64,000 nucleotides of DNA, taken from contig JAHEZL010000017.1 in assembly GCA_023251095.1 (NCBI GenBank), positions 44,846 through 108,845 of the forward strand, read 5' to 3'. Below, in pieces: positions 60,308-64,000 of the stretch. Origin of the DNA: Flavobacteriales bacterium. GTDB lineage: Bacteria > Bacteroidota > Bacteroidia > Flavobacteriales_C > GCA-002722245. The notes below the pieces were generated by a model. The model did no database searches. It was not told where the DNA came from and saw only the letters and a list, made by a program, of their open reading frames with translations. Position 1 is the stretch's first letter. Each line of letters begins with the position of its first letter. Made by a program: the position numbers and the translations under genes.

Positions 60308-62683
60308 TTAACTTCCACAAGCTTCACAAGCATCAGGATTATCCAATGAGCAAGCGATTTCCGCTTCTCTTTGTTCTTTGGTAGCCTCTTCTTGTTTAAC
60401 CACTATCGGAGCGGCAACTTCTTCTTTCTTAGTTACTGTGAATTTTATTGCATCACGAGCCGCTTTGGTTCTCAGGTAGTACATACCGGTTTTCAAACCT
60501 TTTTTCCAACCGTAGAAATGCATTGACGACAATTTCGCGAAGTTTGGATTTTCGATGAACAGGTTCAATGATTGAGACTGATCGATGTAAGCACCTCTGT
60601 CGGCAGCCATATCAATAATGTCTTTCATTTTCATTTCCCAAACTGTTTTGTACAATTCTTTGATGTTATCAGGAATAGCGTCAATCTCTTGCACAGAACC
60701 GTTGGCAGCAATCAATTCATTTTTCAATTCATCGTTCCACAAGCCCAGTTTCACTAAGTCTTTCATTAAGTGTTTGTTTACAATAACAAACTCACCTGAT
60801 AAAGTTCTTCTTGAATAGATGTTTGAAGTATATGGCTCAAAACATTCGTTGTTTCCTAAAATCTGAGAAGTAGAAGCTGTTGGCATTGGCGCTAACAATA
60901 AGGAGTTGCGAATACCGTATTTCAAAATTTCAGCTCTTAAGCCATCCCAATCCCATCTGTCAGTAGGAGTAACATTCCACATATCGTGTTGGAAAATTCC
61001 TTTTGAAGCCGGTGAACCAGCGTAAGTTTCATAAGCACCTTCTTCCATTGCTAAATCTTTGGAAGCAGTTAAACCTGCGAAGTATATCGTTTCAAAAATT
61101 TCTTTGTTTACTTTTTTCGCTTCATCAGAAGTAAATGGCAAACGCATTAAGATGAAAGCATCAGCTAAACCTTGTACACCTAAGCCAATCGGACGATGTC
61201 TCATGTTTGAGTTTTTCGCCTCAGGAACCGGGTAGTAGTTTCTGTCGATGATTTTATTCAGGTTTTTCGTCGCCACGTAAGTGATGTCGAACAAACGCTG
61301 GTGATCAAATTTACCATCTTCCACAAATTTAGGAAGCGCTAAAGAAGCCAGGTTACAAACCGCAACTTCATCAGGAGCAGTATACTCAACAATCTCCGTA
61401 CACAAGTTAGAAGAACGGATGGTTCCTAAGTTTTGTTGGTTTGATTTTGAGTTACAAGCATCTTTGTACAACATGTACGGAGTACCTGTTTCTGTTTGAG
61501 ATTCAAGGATGGCGAACCACAATTCTTGCGCTTTGATGGTTTTTCTTCCTTTTCCTTCTTTCTCGTATTTCAGATATAATTTTTCGAAATCTGCGCTGTG
61601 CGTATCAGCCAATCCAGGGCACTCATTCGGACACATTAAAGTCCAGTGTTGATCGGCCTCAATACGTTTCATGAATAAATCCGGAATCCAAAGAGCGAAG
61701 AACAAATCCCTTGCACGTGCTTCTTCTTTACCGTGATTCTTGCGTAAGTCCAGGAAATCAAAGATATCAGCATGCCATGGTTCGAGGTAGATAGCAAAAG
61801 AACCTTTTCTTTTTCCACCGCCCTGATCAACGTAACGTGCAGTATCATTGAATACTTTCAACATTGGAATGATTCCGTTGGAAGTACCGTTGGTTCCTTT
61901 GATGTATGAACCTGTAGCGCGGATATTGTGAATAGCTAAACCAATTCCACCTGCAGATTGTGAAATTTTTGCAGTTTGTTTCAATGTGTCGTAAATACCG
62001 TCGATGCTGTCGTCTTTCACTGTTAACAGGAAACAAGATGACATTTGCGGTTTAGGAGTACCAGCATTGAATAATGTAGGAGTAGCGTGGGTGAACCATC
62101 TTTCCGACATTAAGTTATAAGTGTCAATTGCTGCGTTGATGTCTTCTTTGTGGATACCAACAGACACGCGCATCAACATGTGTTGAGGGCGCTCAGCCAC
62201 TTTACCGTGCATTCTCAGCAAATAAGAACGCTCTAAAGTTTTGAATCCGAAATAATCGTAACCGAAATCTCTGTCGTAAATGATAGTAGAATCGAGCAAT
62301 TCAGCATTCGCCTGGATGATTTCGTGAACATCTTTAGCGATCAATGAAGCCTTCTCTCCTGTTTTAGGATCAACGTATTCGTACAAATCTTTCATCGTAT
62401 CAGAGAAAGATTTTTTTGTGTTTTTGTGTAAGTTGGAAACCGCGATACGGGAAGCCAATAAAGCGTAGTCAGGATGTTTCGTAGTATTTGAAGCAGCGAT
62501 TTCAGCAGCAAGGTTGTCCAGTTCTACCGTTGTAACACCATCATACAATCCTTCAATGACCTTCATTGTCACACTCACCACATCCACCATGGGATCCAGT
62601 GAATAGCTCAACTTTTGAATTCTTGCTGTGATTTTGTCGAATTTAACCGACTCCTTTTTGCCATCTCTTTTTAATACGAACAT
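60308..62683 (-). CDS. nrdA: Ribonucleoside-diphosphate reductase class Ia, large subunit
   Basis: A 791-residue enzyme that reduces ribonucleoside diphosphates to deoxyribonucleotides. The N-terminal ATP-cone (about 1-95, [17 protein letters not shown]) gives allosteric control. Core motifs include '[21 protein letters not shown]' (substrate-binding Ser and first Cys), '[10 protein letters not shown]' with the NLCTE active-site Asn-Cys-Glu, '[31 protein letters not shown]' (in pieces). The tail ends CEACGS, a redox Cys pair that reloads the active site. It is 56 bases after nrdB and the two form an operon ending at the hairpin at 60249. Confidence 0.97.
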   Translation of the reverse strand: MFVLKRDGKKESVKFDKITARIQKLSYSLDPMVDVVSVTMKVIEGLYDGVTTVELDNLAAEIAASNTTKHPDYALLASRIAVSNLHKNTKKSFSDTMKDLYEYVDPKTGEKASLIAKDVHEIIQANAELLDSTIIYDRDFGYDYFGFKTLERSYLLRMHGKVAERPQHMLMRVSVGIHKEDINAAIDTYNLMSERWFTHATPTLFNAGTPKPQMSSCFLLTVKDDSIDGIYDTLKQTAKISQSAGGIGLAIHNIRATGSYIKGTNGTSNGIIPMLKVFNDTARYVDQGGGKRKGSFAIYLEPWHADIFDFLDLRKNHGKEEARARDLFFALWIPDLFMKRIEADQHWTLMCPNECPGLADTHSADFEKLYLKYEKEGKGRKTIKAQELWFAILESQTETGTPYMLYKDACNSKSNQQNLGTIRSSNLCTEIVEYTAPDEVAVCNLASLALPKFVEDGKFDHQRLFDITYVATKNLNKIIDRNYYPVPEAKNSNMRHRPIGLGVQGLADAFILMRLPFTSDEAKKVNKEIFETIYFAGLTASKDLAMEEGAYETYAGSPASKGIFQHDMWNVTPTDRWDWDGLRAEILKYGIRNSLLLAPMPTASTSQILGNNECFEPYTSNIYSRRTLSGEFVIVNKHLMKDLVKLGLWNDELKNELIAANGSVQEIDAIPDNIKELYKTVWEMKMKDIIDMAADRGAYIDQSQSLNLFIENPNFAKLSSMHFYGWKKGLKTGMYYLRTKAARDAIKFTVTKKEEVAAPIVVKQEEATKEQREAEIACSLDNPDACEACGS

Positions 62684-62739
62684 ACGCTACCCAATTTTTT
62701 TAATTCATCTACTCCGTTTTTTTATGATTTAGTTGCGGA

Positions 62740-63789
62740 CTAAAAATCTTCGTCCAAGCGGAAAACATTGTCTTCCTTATTGCTCATGACACCAGATTTT
62801 TGGTATTCTCCCACTCTTTTTTCGAAGAAGTTGGTTTTTCCTTGCAGAGAAATCAACTCCATGAAATCAAATGGATTTTCAACATTGTATATTTTGCTGT
62901 TTCCTAATTCTTGCAATAATCTGTCGGCAACGAATTCAATGTACTGACACATCATATCGGAATTCATCCCGATTAATTTTACCGGAATCGCATCGGAAAC
63001 AAATTCTTTTTCAATTTCAACAGCATCGGTGATAATTTTCTGAACTGCTTCTTTCGACAATTGGTTCAGCAAATGTTTGGTGTACAACAAACAAGCGAAA
63101 TCGCAATGTAAACCTTCATCTCTTGAGATCAACTCGTTAGAGAAAGCCAAGCCAGGAAGCAATCCTCTTTTCTTCAACCAGAAGATAGAGCAGAAAGACC
63201 CGGAGAAGAAAATTCCTTCCACCGCAGCGAAAGCGATTAATCTTTCAGCGAAGCTTCCATTGTCAATGTATCTCAATGCCCAGTCCGCTTTCTTTTTCAC
63301 ACATGGAATAGTGTCGATAGCGTTGAACAAATATTTTTTCTCTTTAGGGTCTTTGATCAAAGTATCTATCAGCAAAGAATAAGTTTCAGAGTGGATGTTC
63401 TCCATCATGATCTGGAAACCGTAGAAAAATTTAGCTTCAGTGTATTGAACATCACTTAAAAAATTCTCTGCAAGGTTTTCGTTTACGATACCGTCGCTTG
63501 CTGCGAAGAAAGCCAAAACGTGTTTGATGAAATGACGTTCGTCATCATTTAATTTATTGTCCCAGTCGATAACATCAGCCGACAAATCAATTTCTTCTGT
63601 TGTCCAGAAGCTCGCCTGTTGCTGTTTGTACATTTGCCAGATATCATTGTGATTGATAGGAAACAAAACGAAACGATCTTTGCTTTCTTTCAATATGGGT
63701 TCTTCCACTTCAATTTTGTTGTTTGGTAATATTTGGTTGAGCTCAGATTCTGAGGTGAGCGTGGTGATTTTAATTTCTTGATCCTTCAT
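62740..63789 (-). CDS. nrdB: Ribonucleoside-diphosphate reductase class Ia, small subunit
   Basis: A 349-residue di-iron radical protein that partners NrdA. All ligands are present: Asp99 (AASDGIV), Glu130 and His133 ([10 protein letters not shown]), Glu191 (AVEGIFF), Glu225 and His228 (SRDEGLH). The radical tyrosine is Tyr137. '[13 protein letters not shown]' is of the eukaryote-like class Ia subgroup common in Bacteroidota. The first ~40 residues are an extended acidic region. It is the first gene of the nrdBA operon; the leader upstream (to the window edge) holds a possible 49-codon ORF. Confidence 0.97.
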   Translation of the reverse strand: MKDQEIKITTLTSESELNQILPNNKIEVEEPILKESKDRFVLFPINHNDIWQMYKQQQASFWTTEEIDLSADVIDWDNKLNDDERHFIKHVLAFFAASDGIVNENLAENFLSDVQYTEAKFFYGFQIMMENIHSETYSLLIDTLIKDPKEKKYLFNAIDTIPCVKKKADWALRYIDNGSFAERLIAFAAVEGIFFSGSFCSIFWLKKRGLLPGLAFSNELISRDEGLHCDFACLLYTKHLLNQLSKEAVQKIITDAVEIEKEFVSDAIPVKLIGMNSDMMCQYIEFVADRLLQELGNSKIYNVENPFDFMELISLQGKTNFFEKRVGEYQKSGVMSNKEDNVFRLDEDF

Positions 63790-63810
63790 TCCCGTTTACT
63801 TTTTTCGTTC

Positions 63811-63960
63811 TTAAAGAAGACTATATCCTTGTTCCCCCTTGCGAGGAGAGCGTTTTAACTGTGACTGCCAAACTGTTTTTGAGTTGTGGTTAATTGGCTG
63901 TAAACAATCAACCGAAGCAGGATACAAAAATTGACAAAATTTATCGTAGTACCAATCCAT
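63811..63960 (-). CDS. Possible 49-codon ORF in the nrdB leader
   Basis: ATG at 63958-63960 on the minus strand opens a frame of 49 codons ending TAA at 63811-63813, 21 bases before nrdB. The start MDWYYDKFCQFLYPAS and later KTVWQSQLKRSPRKGEQGYS read like a small protein rather than random translation, with many aromatic residues at the start. It might be a leader peptide, a small real gene, or chance. There is no evidence beyond the open frame and position. Confidence 0.3.
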   Translation of the reverse strand: MDWYYDKFCQFLYPASVDCLQPINHNSKTVWQSQLKRSPRKGEQGYSLL

Positions 63961-64000
63961 AGTTTTTCACAAAGCGATGAAGTTTTAAACATTCAATTTA

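Overview
The window is from a member of the Bacteroidota. The evidence is seven secreted proteins with type IX secretion (T9SS) type A C-terminal sorting domains, Bacteroidota-type promoters (a TAnnTTTG -7 box, sometimes with TTG about 19-20 bases upstream), LytS/LytTR signalling, a split MetH under a SAM riboswitch, and many short palindromic intergenic repeats. No order or genus can be fixed from the sequence. No rRNA, tRNA, CRISPR array or complete insertion sequence was seen.

Layout. 1-1438: start of ileS, leaving the left edge. 1585-8330: secreted glycan-degrading block with a delta-60 repeat protein, a lipoprotein GH2 enzyme resembling exo-beta-D-glucosaminidase, a ROK sugar kinase and a GH18 chitinase; together they look like a small chitin/chitosan utilisation locus. 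8503-11132: three-gene envelope-stress cassette (LiaF-like membrane protein, LytS-type histidine kinase, LytTR regulator). 11291-12460: a zeta-toxin-like ATPase with a small partner and a half-length TauE permease. 12553-15068: an alcohol dehydrogenase/Gfo-Idh fusion and a small lipoprotein. 15249-25494: mostly secreted or surface proteins (NHL propeller, cytochrome c/copper monooxygenase, Ig-like, YHYH), a frameshifted CDGSH gene, an M50 peptidase-TPR operon and a receiver domain lacking its phospho-acceptor Asp.

25673-34014: DUF1801 protein, GH5 glycanase, an unrecognised three-gene operon (winged-helix-like membrane protein, HEAT repeats, small membrane protein), LRR surface protein, YjdM, cyanase and a nitroreductase. 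34015-34841 is gene-free and holds a Russian-doll stack of palindromic elements inserted into one another, with target duplications still readable. 34842-43187: surface polysaccharide genes (heparinase II/III-like, GT4, WecA-like transferase, Wzi/RemB-like barrel) followed by a lipoprotein and a large secreted protein.

43256-48262: cytochrome oxidase accessory operon (haem O synthase, two subunit III genes, subunit IV, SCO, DUF420) without subunits I and II. 48270-52240: SAM-I riboswitch, terminator and MetH split in two genes, followed by two OmpA-like proteins sharing a CxCxxC motif. 53815-59862: YitT family protein, a short bacterial-type prolyl-tRNA synthetase, UPF0316 protein, tsaB and a VanW-glycosyltransferase fusion. 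60308-63789: class Ia ribonucleotide reductase nrdB-nrdA.

The least explained items are the nested repeat stack, the 27882-30011 operon, the VanW-glycosyltransferase fusion, the paired CxCxxC OmpA proteins and the interrupted CDGSH gene. Family assignments come from reading motifs by eye; no database search was possible.
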